Assembly: GCA_034440615.1 (NCBI GenBank) | Contig: JAOTOM010005150.1 | Location: 970,001-1,034,000 of the forward strand | DNA: 64,000 nucleotides | Direction: 5' to 3' | Source: Ashinkailepas kermadecensis | Taxonomy: Eukaryota > Arthropoda > Thecostraca > Neolepadidae | In this document: piece by piece, positions 24,107 through 36,139 of the stretch | Position numbering within the stretch: position 1 is the stretch's first letter | How the letters are laid out: every line of letters begins with the position of its first letter | Made by a program: the position numbers and the translations under genes | The notes under the pieces: model-generated | Databases searched by the model: none | What the model saw: only the letters and a program-made list of their open reading frames with translations | What the model was told of the DNA's origin: nothing

Positions 24107-24178
24107 TAATAGCATTATTTCCATGACGATTTCGACATCCTATGCTCGTTTCGACATCTCACACCTAACGAGAAATGA
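24107..24178 (-). repeat. Fragment of dispersed repeat R4
   Basis: On the minus strand it reads CGTTAGGTGTGAGATGTCGA then AACGAGCATAGGATGTCGAA. This matches the start of the longer R4 copies at 36846 and 46075. It abuts the LINE fragment that follows. Confidence 0.6.
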
Positions 24179-24203
24179 TTATTTTAACACTGGCGTACCA
24201 TGA

Positions 24204-24392
24204 GTGGATTGTAGGAAGATGTTTTTTAGCCTTAGATGCTGTGCCACCTGGAACTCATTGCCTGATGATGTCGTAGACTTTACGGACCTGGGTGCATTTA
24301 AAGCTGCACTGCACTCGAATCTCTGCACATTGTTGTACGAATATACTGAATATATTAACCATGATAATATACTAATCAAACTTGAAGAGTAG
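24204..24392 (+). pseudogene. C-terminal remnant of a non-LTR retrotransposon polyprotein (LINE)
   Basis: The 62 codons contain FFSLRCCATWNSLPDDVV, then an 'F.DLGAFKAALH' stretch, then a stop. The arrangement F-S-x-R-x-x-x-x-W-N-x-L-P-x-x-V-V followed by F-K is the usual C-terminal end of CR1/Jockey-type LINE reverse-transcriptase ORFs. The catalytic domain is absent, so this is a 5'-truncated insertion. An AT microsatellite begins about 30 bp after the stop and may derive from the LINE's simple 3' tail. Confidence 0.7.
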
Positions 24393-24417
24393 CATTACTT
24401 CTCTATATTCAGAATTT

Positions 24418-24429
24418 AGATATATATAT

Positions 24430-24487
<58 letters not shown>
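24418..24487. repeat. (AT)n microsatellite
   Basis: About 33 TA units with one interruption at 24440-24441. Confidence 0.95.
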
Positions 24488-24489
<2 letters not shown>

Positions 24490-24516
24490 TGCCTTATATG
24501 AATATATATATATATG

Positions 24517-25104
<588 letters not shown>

Positions 25105-25121
25105 GAGTATATGGAGAGCCA

Positions 25122-25209
25122 ACCAGGTGTGAGAGCCAGGTGTGATGAATATCTAGGGCATCTGAAGCTGTCCAACAGCCAGGTGTGATGAATATCTAGG
25201 GCATCTGAA
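25122..25209 (+). repeat. Tandem duplication of a ~52-bp unit beside the palindrome
   Basis: GTGTGATGAATATCTAGGGC followed by ATCTGAAGC occurs twice (about 25139 and 25184) and once at about 24003-24030 on the other side of the palindrome. The palindrome and AT blocks therefore appear inserted in, or copied with, a duplicated flank. Confidence 0.75.
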
Positions 25210-26540
25210 GCACCCTGTAATACCCAGCAGCAAACACAGATTGGGATGGAGTTCCTGGTTAGACTGATTGGGAAACCTCGACCACCTTTTACCCTTAATA
25301 ACAAAGCACATTATTAAATGAATGAAAACAATTATATCAACCATATTCTATCTTCAGTTTTAATTTGATATGTATAATCCCATCAAGTAATGAATAATGT
25401 ATTTCTTCAGCATTTCCTTTTTCTTGCACTTCCTCTGTACTGGGAAATATTTGGCAAATTATGTTGTTTATGATATTGTTATTTGTTATTGCATTGTATA
25501 ATTTTGTTATGAATTATGTTCATGATTTTGGTGCAGAGAATGTAATACATGCATATTATGTTGTTTTCATATAAATTGTGCAATTAATTGTTGAATTATT
25601 GTTGTATTATTAGGTGTTGCATATCACTAAACAAAATTCAGCCATGCAAAGTGGCAATGTATGATGAACAAATTTCTGAGGTATTGATATGTTTTGCTCT
25701 TGTACTATATCATGGAATTTTAAAATGTTGTATTTCATAATTCATTTGTTTGTAGGCTATACATAATGTTTATCATCCATAATTTGTAGTACATGTTGAT
25801 GAGTTTATATAAGTTGGTCTAATTTAGTGGGGTAATTATGACTCCATATCACTGCACAGTAATTTAAGTGGGACAAGATTAATGAGTTGTATAAGAAATC
25901 ACCCATCCTAAGTCACCTAAAAAGCAATCAAATAAAAAAAATCCACCCAAAACATAAAACCAGGTATTCTAGCTTGGTAATGTGGCAATAAATACCACTT
26001 ACAATTGAACAATATTACCCTGAAGAGTTCATCTTTCTGTGAAGGGTGTCACTATGAGCTCTCAGGTTCAAGGAAGCTGATTTCTGGCTCCCATGTGACC
26101 GACCATTCAGTGTGATATTGTTTACACTGAATATATAACCACTTTAGCATCTAAGAAACAACACTAATACTTTTCTTCATCTTCTTTGCTTCAACTTTAA
26201 ATATTGCGCTTTTGCAACACTTTGAGTGACATTGCATACCACCATGGACAGATAAAGAGGGGTGTGATGAGCTTTTTAATCCAAATATGATGCAATTTGA
26301 GCACAATTTTGTTCTCTGTAATTTCACAAAATGTGCGCATTTTACTGAATCAATGTTGGTTTCAGCTCATCCTTGTTCTTGCATCATGCCAAGTTGACTC
26401 CTGACATTCACAAAGATGCACAATTGTACACAAACACCTACTTTTTAATTGGCACATTTTTGTTTGAACCCAACCACCTCCTCTCCCCACCACCACCACC
26501 GCCATTAGGGCTTGGCCACCTTAGGAACCAACATTTTACT
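25210..26540. other. Intergenic, AT-rich, no gene recognised
   Basis: Very AT-rich with no long open frame, recognisable element or RNA gene. Confidence 0.55.
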
Positions 26541-26544
26541 TAAA

Positions 26545-26613
26545 CCTGTGGAACTGTATGACCAACACAGTTGATGCGCTCCTAAGCCCAAATAACCAAC
26601 CAACCAACATTTT
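26545..26613 (+). repeat. SINE/LINE 3'-tail fragment (family C tail)
   Basis: ACAGTTGATGCGCTCCTAAG, then CCCAAATAACCAACCAACCA. The same tail in diverged form occurs at 22235, 45345, 45800 and 61125. These are 5'-truncated insertions sharing one 3' end. Confidence 0.6.
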
Positions 26614-29340
26614 ACTTATTGAAACTGGAGAACCTAAGAAAGACCAACATTTGTGAACATCAACCAACCTCTGACTTTGAGTCAAATATATTCCCTTCTC
26701 AACAAATGTATTTATACAAATTTCCACAAATTGTACCTCCCCCTGCTAAAAGACATCTAAGGAGCTTTGCCCATCTTGGTTATTCTAAAGAAAATTATAA
26801 TTATACTCTTCTCACCCTCTCTGCCTGGGTGGTGGAATACATCCTTGTCCACATGCTGGCTTTGACAATATTATTGGTCTGATACAAAATCGTCTGCCTG
26901 GTTGGTGGGATACATCCTTGTCCAACATGCAAGTCTTGAAAACATTTTTGGTCCAGGAGATGGAGTTTACAAAAAATGTATGAAAATGCTGTGCAATGCT
27001 TCATTATATGTATTTGTGTGACACGAAAAAATGGTCACTTCATGCAATTTAAATCTTTACAGTTCACACAGAAAATTTCACTCAAGTCATAGCTTAGTTT
27101 TATAAATAAATAACATGGGGGGGGGGGAGATAGCCAACAAGTATGTCAATAGAGATAATTTGAACATAGCGAATTGTGGGATAGAATGTTTGGTGGACAT
27201 ACCAGATCTGGATTTTTGACTGCAGTGTTTCTAGGATGGTCAGAAATTGATTGGGAGTCAGAAACGATCTACCTTATTTTCCAGGTCTTGAACGGCGTGT
27301 CCGTCATTAGCAGGGTTTGGTTTATATTTTGAATCCTAGATTGGGAGTGAAAAAGAGTTTAGTCATACAATTTTGAGAATACTTTTCTTTCAGTTTGTGA
27401 CATCACATCAGAAATCCCCGCTTGTACTTTACATTGAGTTGTGTGAACCCTATCAAAATACAGTCAGTTTACAGTCTTTCTAAGCAGAGAAAGGAAGGAG
27501 GGGATTTTTTTTTTCAGCGATGATAACGTCCTGGGCGGCAAAAATTCAGGGACCAGTGCATTTTTTCCAAGCCCGGTCGGGAAGCTCTCAGACTGGGATG
27601 GTTCACTACTGGTGACCACCTTGAGCATGGATGTCTCTTCTCTGGGCCGAGCACTTCCGAGTTGCTCCAGAGATGTACCGAATGATATTGCATAAATATA
27701 AATAAATATTAAATATTATCAATAAAATAAATAAATAAAATAAATAAATATTGCATGGACACTCTTTCAACATCTCTCTCCTATCTGTTTATGGGTCCCT
27801 AACCTACAAATGTGACATCCTGTTCTATGGGCTGTGTTGTTTTGCCGGAGATTCAGACCATCCTAGCCACTGTTGGCTCAGCAGGGCAGCGATGAACCAG
27901 GTTCTATCGTGTTCCTGACATCACCACCCTTTTACATGCTTGTCTCGACGTTGTATACAAATCGATATGATTTGTCAAAGGCAGAAAGGTTCAACCTTTT
28001 TCTCATATGAAGTTTTTGTTGCGTATGTAAGTCATTAGACTCCATCGAGCTTGGCTCCCACTTTTGGTCACTTAGACAGGCACATCCCGGCCTTTGATAA
28101 GTGTAGTCAGCTGAATCAGACTGTCTCCTCACATTTTGCCAACTTTGCACTCTGTGATATTTCATCATATCTGTTTTGTTGTCTCTCTGTGAGCTTTGCT
28201 CCTTGTCCCCTGAATTTGTCAGTAGTACGCAGGGGACGAATTTTCAAACAACTGTTACCCAAATCAATTATTATTATTATTTCATTTCCTGCTATAGGTG
28301 TTGATTTGTATACTTTAGAGGGGCCTTGCTGCCCACAATGATGTCTTGCACCCACGAATAATTCCATTTTTGACATGGAAATCTATGAGGTGCCCCCAAA
28401 TCAATTTGAGCCCACCCGTTGCCTTCATGCATTACCCCGTCCCCCAGGGTTTATCAGAACTCAACATTCTTGCTTTCAGGTATTATCTTCCTGATCATAA
28501 CCATAAGTTGCAGTTTGAGAAATGATACGCGCACACTATTTCGTTGCGCAGAAGTGAGGTACAAAGCGATAACGTGCTCTTGACCGTGACTGCACGTTAT
28601 GTAATGTTATCTCATCGTGCAATTGCATGAAATGTGATAGCATCTCTACAGGATCGCATACCTGTGTACAAGTCACCTAGTTTATCACGAAGTTACCATT
28701 ACGAACGAGGGCGAAACTCGAGCGAGTCTTCTACGGCGTTTGTGATGCGTGAGTTCATCAGTGCCTCCCGGTCGGCCCGGTACGACCGTCACGCTTTTGA
28801 AACGCTAATAAAGTTGTAAATATTTTTTTGGCGTTCTAATTTTTAACTCGGAGTTAGATGTGTTCTTGTAATTTTGTGTTTGCCAATTTTTAGGTCTCAA
28901 TAGTCTTCACGAAACGCGTTTGGCCTTTGCTTTAACGAAGAGGTTTGTGGTGGCTTTTACCTGGCGGCCGAATTTGAACACCGTTCCACAGCGTAATACA
29001 GCATTTCAAGTTTTTATTTTCCACTCAAAGCCAGATCTGCTCTCTTCATTTTGATCTTTACCAACTTTTATGACGATGTTTTTCCTGAAGTACTCTCAGT
29101 CTTTGTTGAACGAATTGCGGCGACATTGCCGCGTGCCGACCGCTAGCAATGTGTTTCACTCGGCAGCCGGCGACCACCGTCAGTCTCCGCAGCCAGGTAG
29201 TGTCGCGCCTGATATGTGCTTGAAGACATGCGGTTGCACAGACTCTCAAGGTCAAGCCAGTGCGCCTAGAAATGATATGCACGGATATTCGACTGCAATG
29301 CGCTTTTTAAATTTGGCCTCGCTCGTCCAGTGCCCTGATA
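26614..29340. other. Intergenic, no gene recognised
   Basis: Includes an A/T-rich AAATAAATA run at 27700-27752 and a G run at 27117-27128. 26820-26950 carries a diverged direct repeat of GCCTGGGTGGTGGAATACAT (second copy at about 26895). CpG content rises after about 28.5 kb toward the gene start. Confidence 0.5.
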
Positions 29341-29356
29341 TGCCTTTATAGGCGCC

Positions 29357-29530
29357 TGTTGGGTTCACGGCAGCTCAGTCGGTAGGGCGTTGGAAACTTC
29401 ATCGTAAGATCGTGGGTTCGAATCCCACAACCAGCTGGATTACCGAGTCCACCTGCGACCAATCGCCGTAAGGTATTAGTGACGCTATATGATCTAGCAG
29501 TTGAATGCGTCATAAACGAGCCAAATGTTC
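29357..29530 (+). mobile_element. SINE family B copy with 11-bp TSD
   Basis: The head GGCAGCTCAGTCGGTAGGGC and GTGGGTTCGAATCCCAC are A- and B-box-like, tRNA-derived sequence. The body CTGCGACCAATCGCCGTAAG... is related to the SINE A body. TTATAGGCGCC flanks it on both sides (29346-29356 and 29531-29541). It lies about 0.7 kb upstream of exon 1. Confidence 0.88.
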
Positions 29531-29580
29531 TTATAGGCGCCATATACTGAGATGAAAATGTGTGAAAGTGAATGTTATCG

Positions 29581-29736
29581 ACGAGTGGTCTAGGGGTAAG
29601 ATGCTCGTCTCACAATCGAAAGGTTGTGGGTTCGAGTCTCACCTGTCGCTACTCTTCGCCCGCGACCAATCGGCGTGAGAGATTGGCGACGCTACATGAC
29701 TCAACGGTCGACGTGTCGTAAAACCAATAACCAACC
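29581..29736 (+). mobile_element. SINE family A, full-length copy
   Basis: Complete head (GAGTGGTCTAGGGGTAAG, B-box GGGTTCGAGTCTCACC), body and ACCAATAACCAACC tail. It is almost identical to the copy at 36.6 kb, so it is young. GAAAGTGAATG before and GAAACTGAACA after could be an eroded target duplication. Confidence 0.9.
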
Positions 29737-29793
29737 GAAACTGAACAAATCTCACTGAATTGACTCACGGCTGACAATCTGTCTGCAGGTGCA

Positions 29794-30060
29794 TCACCAG
29801 CTGCCTGGTGTGTGCCGCCGCGCTGAGTCAGCAGCTGTCCGGCGGTGCTGCGCTGACACTTCACCAGCTGCCTGGTGTGTGCCGCCGCGCTTAGTTAGCA
29901 GCTGTCCGGCGGTGCTGCGCCGACACTTCACCAGCTGCCTGGTGTGTGCCGCCGCGCTTAGTTAGCAGCTGTCCGGCGGTGCTGCGCTGACACTTCACCA
30001 GCTGCCTGGTGTGTGCTGCCGCGCTGAGTCGGCAGCCGACGGACCGCGCTGCGCCGGCTC
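29794..30060. repeat. 67-bp minisatellite, about 4 units, upstream of exon 1
   Basis: Units begin TCACCAGCTGCCTGGTGTGT at about 29794, 29861, 29928 and 29995, so the period is 67 bp. Each carries CCGCCGCGC and CAGCTGTCCGGCGGTGCTG. The unit is CpG-rich and contains the small inverted repeat CACCAG/CTGGTG. The last unit is diverged. The array ends about 140 bp before the start codon, so it probably sits in or beside the promoter. Confidence 0.9.
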
Positions 30061-30199
30061 ATCACCGTGGTGTGGTGTGGTGTCGTGTGCTGTGTGAAGT
30101 GTGCCATCGACGAGCCGAGCGGTCATCTCGCTGCGATGGGTCCGCGCTTGGCCGCCAGGTGGCGACAGTGAGTGTTAGTGAGCGCGGTGAGTGTGCACG
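30060..30199 (+). promoter_or_regulatory. Presumed 5' UTR/core promoter of the neurobeachin-family gene
   Basis: GC- and CpG-rich stretch directly before the start codon. It has a GTGTGGT run at about 30068-30085. At 30152-30165 lies CCGCCAGGTGGCGA, which resembles the CTCF core (CCANNAGRKGGC with one mismatch). A short upstream ORF (30136-30171, eleven codons plus stop) would precede the main ATG if this is transcribed. No TATA box is evident. The transcription start cannot be placed from sequence alone, so the promoter label is inferred from position. Confidence 0.4.
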
Positions 30200-30358
30200 A
30201 TGGCGGAGCCCGAGGACCCCGAGGCGGGCGGCATCCGCACCTCGGAGGACATCATGCGCTCGCCAATGCCGGACGATCTGCGGTTCGCAGTTCTGATCGG
30301 CCTCGTCGAGGTCGGACAGATGGAGGACAAGGAGATTGTCAACACTGTCTTGCACCTG
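30200..30358 (+). CDS. Neurobeachin/LRBA-family protein, coding exon 1 (start codon to first donor)
   Basis: First 53 codons of a BEACH-domain protein of the neurobeachin/LRBA/rugose family. These are large scaffolds that bind protein kinase A and act in membrane trafficking. The start ATG at 30200 has a good context (A at -3, G at +4). A short acidic leader of about 25 residues is followed by RFAVLIGLVEVGQMEDKEI, which matches the family's N-terminal 'FAVLIGL..VG' block. The exon ends in phase 0 at a strong donor (GTGAGT, 30359-30364). The leader is much shorter than the glycine-rich one I recall for vertebrate neurobeachin, so upstream alternative exons are possible. The family call rests on the joined four exons reading as one conserved stretch. 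Neurobeachin and LRBA cannot be separated from this N-terminus, and most arthropods carry one orthologue. Confidence 0.88.
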
Positions 30359-30364
30359 GTGAGT

Positions 30365-32575
30365 CTCGTCGACTGCTGTATGTGGGATATCAGGTGGGGA
30401 TGATATCTTTAGTGACTGGTACCTGAAGGTAAGTCAGCGGGGAAAGCAATTTTCTCAATAATGAGGTTCAACCTGGACGAAAATTGAATGACTATTTAGA
30501 AATAAGGCGAAAAATATTTTCTTCATTTTGATGTATTTGGGTATTTGCTTTTGAGCGGCATGCTTCTGCATCTACCACAAGCACCGCAAGATTGTTGCAT
30601 AGCTTTGATTCACAAGTGAAAACGTTATGCAAAATGTCCTTTCTCTGGCCACGGATGTCTTGGTGTGGTGGCTGAATGGCGCAGTTGTAATTATGGGGCA
30701 GTAAGTAGTCCGCTGGACGAATCCACTAAACAAAATATTTGCCACCAAACGAGAAAGTGACATCAGACCAAGATACAGGATTTTGGCTATCTTGTTCCAT
30801 CTTCCGAGTTGCAGGAACCAAGCGAACCAAATTATCTAAATTGCTGCGACGAAAGCAAACGTATTTGTTATGAAAAGGATTGTAATTTTTCGCTTGTTAA
30901 ATCAAAACTAAAATGTCTCATGGACTTGCCCTGCAACCCATAAAGCCGTCGGACACCCAACCTTGCTCGGTTGAGTACATTTTATGACAGCAAACCATTC
31001 ACTCCCTTTGCCCATCACATCACCCATCCCATTGCCACATCGTTACAACATCTACCTGAATAGGCATGGGTAGTTGGTCAACACAACTTAAAGGCACTGC
31101 CTAACCTGATAATAATTTTGATCTACTAAAATACATTCAAGGGTATATTTTCCGTCGGGAAGAATTTGTCGCAGTAATATGAGGCATATATGTGTCCCAT
31201 CCCCCCAAGAGCAATGTGTACGTATCTCATCTTCCTTATCGTTAATCCACCTGATATCGATACCAGAAAAGATGATTCAGCACTATAGTGGAAAAGACTA
31301 CTGCAGCATGTTCATAAATCGCTCTTATCGCTGTCGGAAATACTCGCCAGGCTGGCGATAAAGATATCGCTAAAGCCACACTAGTGCCGATAAAATGAAT
31401 AGAGGTAGCCCACAAAGCGTGCGTCTGCCAGCTGGGATAACTGGGGTAAGCAATGTACGAGCTAACTAGGCGTTAGTTGGCCAAGACGAGCTTGTTCGAT
31501 AGACATAGACTTCCTCTATTATCATACGTGCTCAGTTCAAACTCTACCCTACACCAGAGACCGTTCATCTATATGAACAATGGGGTTGTTAGCGTCATCG
31601 ACGTTATAACCGGTATTCATTTCACATTATCGACTTGTCAACGTTCATTCTGGATCTGATCCTGCTGTCCACATTTATCTCCATATATTTAATGGTGTGT
31701 CTCCGATGACCCATTTCCACATCTGGCTTAAGTGCATGTGCGGATTGGCATTTTGGCGTATCCCCCTCCCTCAGTCGGTCTTCCAGAAAGTTATCCTTCA
31801 GCTTTGATCATGAAGAAAGGCTGAGTGATTGCTCTCCGACCCTCTCCATTGAGGAGTTTCCAGTGTTGTTGCAGTACACCGGACACAATTCCCTTGCTCT
31901 TCGGGCTTCTCTAACTCAGACTCAGAGCTCAGACGAGCTCCTTAGTCGGAATAAATGCCGGGATGTAATTGGTGTTTTGAAAAGAGCACTTTGCATATTT
32001 GGTTGTAACCGCTCAACCGTCAGCCTAAAATCATCCTAGAAAGCAAGAGCCTTTGCAGGCGCATTATGGCTGAGGCTAACACTTCTTGGCATTTTGTGTT
32101 ACTGAGCTACATCGGTGAGAGAATATTGTATGGTATGCGTGCGCGTGTAAATTACTCCAGTTCCCCTAGCAGCCAGCTAATCCAGTGGTGTTTTTACCTC
32201 ATACTTTACCAATATTTTGTCACGATGGCGCCCGTAGATATAGACCTATGTGCACTAGGCCTGTATGTTTGGACCCAGTGCACATAGGAGGCTGGTGGCC
32301 TCCTTAAAAGTTAACTATAAATACACAATGTGAAGCGTTCTCCGCAGCTGTTAGCACCCCATTGGCGGCTTCGAACACTGGAATCGGGAATAGACTTGTC
32401 TTGACTACATTCTTATGGATGATATTCTCTGTGATGAGTTTCGTGGACTGGCTCTGGCCCATATATCGACATTGTATAGCGCTCGTGGAAAATTTGACCC
32501 ATCTTTCACGGATAAGTCAAAGACGAATGCTGGGGTTTAGAAGCGCCTCCTGTAAGCTCCCCAGGTGTCAGCGTT
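30365..32575. other. Start of intron 1, no feature recognised
   Basis: About 2.2 kb of mixed sequence. Short open frames carry no motif, and no repeat was matched to elsewhere in the window. Confidence 0.5.
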
Positions 32576-33430
32576 TCAGATTTCCCCAGATTCCCCAGAT
32601 TTCAGCGTAGGTCCGCCAGTCCAGGCTACCCTAACATGGTTTAGATGAGACGAACGGATGGCTGCGTTTACCTCTCGACATAGTTGGTCATCGACAAAAG
32701 GAAGTCTCATGTAAACATAGTTGGGATTGCTACCCGCTCGATGCCGATGTTGCCCACCTATCCTACTCCTGTTGTGAGGGTGAACAGCACGAGCGGCGGA
32801 GTGTACCTGATGTGCTGGGTATCCGTTTTCCAGGAAACGAGTCGTCATCTTCGCAAGGCTCCGTTCGCATGAAATAGTATCGGAGGAGACTCGTGCTGCT
32901 CTCCTCATTTGGGATGTTAGAACGGCCTTTTTAGTGGCCATCGGGTGGGCCGAATCATAGTGCAAGATGATGGGGGCCGCCATCGGTTTAAAGTACAGCT
33001 CGGTGGTGTAGCTCCCATCAGCCTGAACTACAAACAACGTATCAAGGAAAGGAATCGAACTGCTATGACCAGTGTGTTCTAAGGTAAACTTGATGCTGGA
33101 ATGTTGTTGGTTAATTTCTGCAAAGAAGTCGAGCAGAGAGGCCAAGCCATGTATCCAAACACCAAAAATATCGTCTATATACCTCATGTAGAGAGCTGGT
33201 TTCAAATCATACGAATCTAAGAAGATCGACTCAAGGCGGTGCATAAAAGCAATCGCTAAAGGAGGTGCACATCGGTTACCCATAGCCACTCCTTTTGTCT
33301 GCTTGTACATGGAGTTACCGAAACGTATGAGGTTATTGCTGAAAATATGTGTGAGTAATTTCACACAGTCCTGTACCCCAATCCCGAACAGACAAATATC
33401 ATCCAGATTATTCTCGATTAGACGAATCAC
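32576..33430 (-). pseudogene. Reverse-transcriptase palm/thumb part of Penelope-like copy 1
   Basis: An open stretch of 284 codons with GNRCAPPLA, the YIDD catalytic aspartates and the linker part HPMATKKAVLTSQMRRAAR. It is about 95% alike at protein level to the matching part of copy 2. It ends in unrelated codons (LKSGESGEI) where the element is cut off. Penelope-type RTs are telomerase-like and combine with a GIY-YIG nuclease, which this copy has lost. Confidence 0.85.
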
Positions 33431-34440
33431 AGCATCTATTCCCTCCTTTATCGGAATGCTGCCATATCAATTTTTCACGCCCATGGTGCAAACAATACTG
33501 CATTCCGAAAGTTTGGTAGGAAACGTTTCTTTCACCCTCTGCAGGTACGACTCCGAGTTTGTCAGATGGGCGGGAACAAACGCTAGTATCTGGACGAGAA
33601 TCTTACTCAAGAACCAAGATAACTTGTCTAGGGGGTCATCACTCGCCGACACTATAGGGCGCAGTGGAACCTCTAGTTTGTGGTTTTGGGGGAGCCCGTA
33701 TAATTCCGATGTGCGGCTGGAATGAGGAAGGAGAGATAACACTGTATCTTCATGTAACTTCCCTGATAAAGTTTCCTTGATGACGTACATGTTTCGATTT
33801 CGAGACGTTTGGTAGGGTTTGGTTGGGAAGGAATGCTCTGATAATCGTCCGTTATTTTCCTGGCCTTTTCAATGTAATCCGTTTTGTTTAGCACGACGAA
33901 TCCTTTGCATTTATCTGACGGCTTTACTATTACATTATCGTTGTTTTTTTATTTCCCGAAGTACTTCCCTCTGTTTCGCATAATTGTCCGACACTTTGTT
34001 CGATGCTTTGTTGTGATATTTATATGCTTTTAGCACTTTTGTATTTAAATCTTTCAACTCAGATTCTATTTGAGTTGTGGCTTTCGGTGGTTGGCATGCA
34101 GGAGTGTCGGGGAACATGGGGCGAAGCTTTAAATAACCTGTGCTAGAGGTGCTTTGTGATAAGCCTGCCTGCGGTACCTGAGGTACAGTTTGCTGTTTTG
34201 TCTCCCTCACATTCCTCCACCGCAAACCATAGATCGCCCTTTCTACGCCTGATTCTGCCTTTTCCAAGCAGCTACGATCCACTTTCTGAGCTAACGCAAA
34301 ATTGGGGCCTTTGTCAAGCAGGCAAGCAATCCCAAGATATCTGAGTCTAGAGGTAACTTACTTAGATTAGACGTGCGATTTGTACGATATTGTTCAGTGC
34401 CATCGCCGTTGGTGACCGTACCGTGGGTCGACCGTACCGT
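32576..34440 (-). mobile_element. Penelope-like element, copy 1: 3'-truncated, frameshifted
   Basis: On the minus strand, the pieces run in order. First comes an N-terminal NLS.LPLDSDILGLL segment (about 34370), then a KVDRSCLEKAESG helix-rich part (34282-33935). A VVLNKTDYIEK segment follows (about 33900), then RT block LYGLPQNHK...LRPIVS (33730-33660). RT palm GVAMGNRCAPPLA and the catalytic YMRYIDD come last (33290-33160). The frame is broken at least three times. The element stops at about 32600, before the GIY-YIG endonuclease domain, in a GGGGAATC repeat. It is a dead copy facing copy 2 head to head. Confidence 0.85.
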
Positions 34441-34516
34441 ACCGCAACTGTTCCCCGACACTCCTGCATACCAACCACCGAAAGCCACAACTCAAATAGA
34501 ATCTGAGTTGAAAGAT
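34045..34516. repeat. Inverted repeat at the head-to-head Penelope junction
   Basis: 34045-34112 and 34447-34516 are inverted complements (GAATCTGAGTTGAAAGATT, TGTCGGGGAA and GGTTGGTATGCAGGAGTGTC-type words). They are the same internal part of the element in two orientations, separated by about 330 bp that belongs to copy 1's 5' part and a CCGTACCGT spacer (34418-34445). Confidence 0.8.
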
Positions 34517-34656
34517 TAAAAAATTGTTTTTTTAGTGTAAAAAAATTGTTGAAAAGGCAGTATTGTTTTCACCATGGGCGTGCAAAAATTTATATGGCAG
34601 CATTCCGACAAAAGAGGGAATAGATGCTGTGATTCGTCTAATCGAGGATAATCTGG

Positions 34657-35874
34657 ATGATAATTTGTCTGTTCGGGATTGGGGTACAGGACTGTGTGAA
34701 ATTACTAACACATATTTACAGCAATAACCTCATACGTTTCGGTAACTCCATGTACATGCATACAAAAGGAGTGGCTATGGGTAACCGATGTGCACCTCCT
34801 TTAGCGATTGCTTTTATGCACCGCCTTGAGTCGATCTTCTTAGCTTCGTATGATTTGAAACCAGCTCTCTACATGAGGTATATAGACGATATTTTTGGTG
34901 TTTGGACACATGGCTTGGCCTCTCTGCTCGACTTCTTTGCAGAAATTAACCAACAACATTCCAGCATCAAGTTTACCTTAGAACACACTGGTCATAGCAG
35001 TTCGATTCCTTTCTTTGATACGTTGTTTGTAGTTCAGGCTGATGGGAGCTACACCACCGAGCTGTACTTTAAACCGATGGCAGCCCCCATCATCTTGCAC
35101 TATGATTCGGCCCACCCGATGGCCACTAAAAAGGCCATTCTAACATCCCAAATGAGGAGAGCAGCACGAGTCTCCTCCGATACTATTTCATGCGAGCGGA
35201 GCCTTGCGAAGATGACGTCTCTTTTCCTGGAAAACGGATACCCAGCACATCGGGTACACTCCGCCGCTCGTGCTGTTCACCCTCACAACAGGAGTAGGAT
35301 AGGTGTGCAACATCGGCATCGAGCGGGTAGCAATCCCAACTATGTTTACATGAGACTTCCTTTTGTCGATGACCAACTATGTCGACAGGTAAACGCAGCC
35401 ATCCGTTCCTCTCATCTACACCATGTTAGAGTAGCCTGGACTAGCGGACCTACACTGAAATCTTACCTGGTCCGCTCAGCCCTGGAAATGCCGCCATGCC
35501 CTGCTGGTAGGAGAACTTGCCACACCTGTATCAACGGGCTCAAAGGTAGATGCACACGGAAAAACGTGGTTTACAAAATAACGTGCAATCGCTGTCTTGG
35601 AACATTTTATGTCGGTGAAACCAAACGTAGCATCAGGGATAGGTACAATGAGCACTTCGGAGATGCCAGACTTCGGAGAGCATACACACCTTTAGGCGAA
35701 CACATGGTCGACAAACATTCTAACATGGAACACAGCGACACTAACACAAACTTCAAAGTAGAAATTCTAGCAACAGCCAGGGACAACGCTGATCTGAAGG
35801 TCCTCGAATCTCTACATATACGTAATCTACGGCCGCAACTAAACACGCAAAAGACGTCTTGGTATATCACATAA
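34657..35874 (+). pseudogene. Penelope-like reverse transcriptase plus GIY-YIG endonuclease (N-terminally truncated)
   Basis: Open for 405 codons. RT motifs: MGNRCAPPLA at residues 41-50 and the catalytic YIDD at 75-78. Then comes a Cys-containing linker (CHTCINGLKGRCTR, about 288-302). The GIY-YIG nuclease has VVYKITC at 304-310 and FYVGETKRSIRDR at 317-329, an EH pair at 332-333 and a candidate catalytic Glu in LESLHI at about 384. Intact Penelope proteins are roughly 700-900 residues, so the first third is missing. A one-base insertion near 34659 breaks the frame from the upstream part. The long intact GIY-YIG frame suggests recent activity. Confidence 0.88.
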
Positions 35875-36139
35875 AATTACATAAACATAAATTATATATA
35901 GTATGCATTACGCGTTATATTGGATATATGTCTATATATGTGCGTGAGTGTATGCATCGATATGTATATGGACCATCGGCTCGAGCTTCCTCAGAGGATT
36001 CCTTCTTGACATAGTTTGTTTCTGGTTTGGAGTTTCTGTGAGTGTCTGCACCACCGAGGAGGCTTTCTGCATTCCACGTGTCTTTTTGCACGTTTTTTTC
36101 CCGCGTGCTTTTTTCAATTTTTTAAGATTTAGCTTTTTC

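Noticed and set aside
29580..29650. Genuine tRNA gene (A and B boxes)
   Set aside because: The acceptor stem does not pair properly and the sequence continues into a shared SINE body and tail with the same structure at other loci.
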